Under the pieces are notes generated by a model. The model was not told the DNA's origin and searched no databases. It worked only from the letters and a program-made list of their open reading frames with translations. The position numbers and the translations under genes were made by a program. A stretch of 6,336 nt of DNA from Defluviicoccus vanus. GTDB lineage: Bacteria; Pseudomonadota; Alphaproteobacteria; Rhodospirillales; Defluviicoccaceae. Of the stretch, positions 6,001-6,336 are shown in pieces. Every line of letters begins with the position of its first letter. Position 1 is the first letter of the stretch. The DNA is taken from NCBI RefSeq assembly GCF_014672695.1, contig NZ_CP053923.1:863608-869943 (forward strand). The letters are read 5' to 3'.

Positions 6001-6014
6001 ATCTCAACAGGCCC
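5998..6014 (-). repeat. Right terminal inverted repeat of the insertion sequence
   Basis: This is the exact reverse complement of the left end at 5195-5211. It contains the transposase stop codon, and its outermost base pair forms the last base of the TAG stop codon of the CoA-transferase gene on the other strand. Confidence 0.93.
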
Positions 6015-6336
6015 TAGGCGAGAGCGCGGCGCATCTCCGCCCAGGTGTCGGCGAGGGAGGCACGGAACGCCGGTGCGGCCACGGCGATCAACGCCTCGGC
6101 GCGCTCATCGAGCGTCCGGTCACGCAGTTCGGCAACGCCGAACTCGGTAATCACCGTATCCATGTCGGCGCGGGCGACGCTCACCGTCGTACCCGCCAGG
6201 AGGCGCGGGACAATGCGCGAGACGCTGCCGCCCTTTGCCGTTGCCGGCAGAACGACAATGGCCCGGCCGCCCGGTGACAAGCGGGCGCCGCGCATGAAAT
6301 CAACCAGACCGCCGGCACTGGAGATCTGCCGCCCCC
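6014..6336 (-). CDS. Acetyl-CoA hydrolase/CoA-transferase family protein, C-terminal part (partial)
   Basis: The last 106 residues are in the window; the gene continues past position 6336. The visible part begins GRQISSAGGLVDFMRGARLSPGGRAIVVLPATAKGG and continues SVSRIVPRL and DTVITEFGVAELRDRTLDERAEALIAVAAPAFR. These are the hallmarks of the C-terminal domain shared by acetyl-CoA hydrolases, succinyl-CoA:acetate CoA-transferases and 4-hydroxybutyrate CoA-transferases: GG.DF.RGA, LP.TAK.G..SRIVP and V.TE.GVA.LR. Such enzymes move CoA between carboxylic acids, usually in the cytoplasm, through a glutamyl-CoA intermediate. The catalytic Glu lies upstream of the part seen, and the substrate cannot be decided. 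An internal ATG at 6295 is not the start, because the frame and the family similarity continue upstream of it. The stop TAG at 6016-6014 is formed by the target duplication and the first base of the insertion sequence. The gene is convergent with the SirB1-family gene. Confidence 0.88.
   Translation of the reverse strand, partial: GRQISSAGGLVDFMRGARLSPGGRAIVVLPATAKGGSVSRIVPRLLAGTTVSVARADMDTVITEFGVAELRDRTLDERAEALIAVAAPAFRASLADTWAEMRRALA
6015..6016. repeat. Right target site duplication (TA, within CTAG)
   Basis: TA directly abuts the right inverted repeat and matches 5193-5194. On the minus strand it supplies the first two bases of the CoA-transferase stop codon. Confidence 0.75.

Larger units (their letters stand above)
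5195..6014 (+). mobile_element. Complete IS5-family insertion sequence (IS427 group), 820 bases
   Basis: The element has perfect 17-base terminal inverted repeats and a transposase spanning most of its length. It is flanked by TA on both sides (5193-5194 and 6015-6016), or by CTAG if the outermost base of each end is counted as target. Short TA-, TNA- or CTAG-type duplications and a size around 0.8-0.9 kb are usual for the IS427 group. Its GC content looks lower than that of the neighbouring genes. Both ends and the transposase motifs are intact, so the copy may still be active. It sits between the convergent SirB1-family and CoA-transferase genes and breaks neither reading frame. Confidence 0.93.
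5182..6027. terminator. Terminator-like inverted repeat, interrupted by the insertion sequence
   Basis: If the insertion sequence and one target copy are removed, GCGC-C-CTCG (5182-5190) faces CGAG-A-GCGC (6019-6027) around a short loop containing CTAG. This is a 9-base stem with one mismatch between two convergent genes, so it may have served as a shared bidirectional terminator. There is no T tract, and the arms are now about 830 bases apart. Confidence 0.35.

Overview
This is a GC-rich bacterial window. It looks proteobacterial and most likely alphaproteobacterial, judged from the IS427-type insertion sequence and the general style of the proteins; this is an inference from composition and family resemblance, not a placement. 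I see no rRNA, tRNA, CRISPR array, phage module or plasmid functions.

Left part, minus strand: an ABC-2 type export operon reads right to left. An ATP-binding subunit (746-1707) overlaps the start of a membrane permease (19-753), and the permease stop overlaps the start of a third gene that leaves the window at position 1. The ATPase shows all its expected motifs but is spread over three reading frames by three single-base shifts at short homopolymers. It is therefore either a recent pseudogene or a place where the sequence is wrong. About 510 bases without a convincing gene follow.

Middle part: a small single-domain cupin (2219-2536, plus) stands alone. Behind it lies an 850-base stretch that is mostly non-coding but is rich in inverted repeats at 2541-2756. 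It also holds one weak small ORF on the minus strand (2787-2996) that has a good Shine-Dalgarno sequence. Next come a classical short-chain dehydrogenase/reductase (3387-4178, plus) and a SirB1/COG2912 transglutaminase-like protein with a helical C-terminal part (4323-5153, plus). The spacing of these two (144 bases) suggests separate transcription units or a loose operon.

Right part: a complete IS5-family, IS427-group element (5195-6014) has 17-base perfect terminal inverted repeats, TA (or CTAG) target duplications, and a transposase split over two frames at a run of five G, as is usual in this group. It has inserted between the SirB1-family gene and a convergent acetyl-CoA hydrolase/CoA-transferase gene (6014-6336, minus, C-terminal part only). 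The insertion falls in the loop of a terminator-like inverted repeat and exactly on the TAG stop codon of the CoA-transferase, which it recreates.

The genes do not form one pathway. The window is ordinary chromosomal content plus one insertion sequence. The points most worth checking are the triple-frameshifted ATPase, the IS landing site, the inverted-repeat cluster at 2645-2756 and the small ORF at 2787-2996. I did not find convincing evidence of a new multi-gene system.
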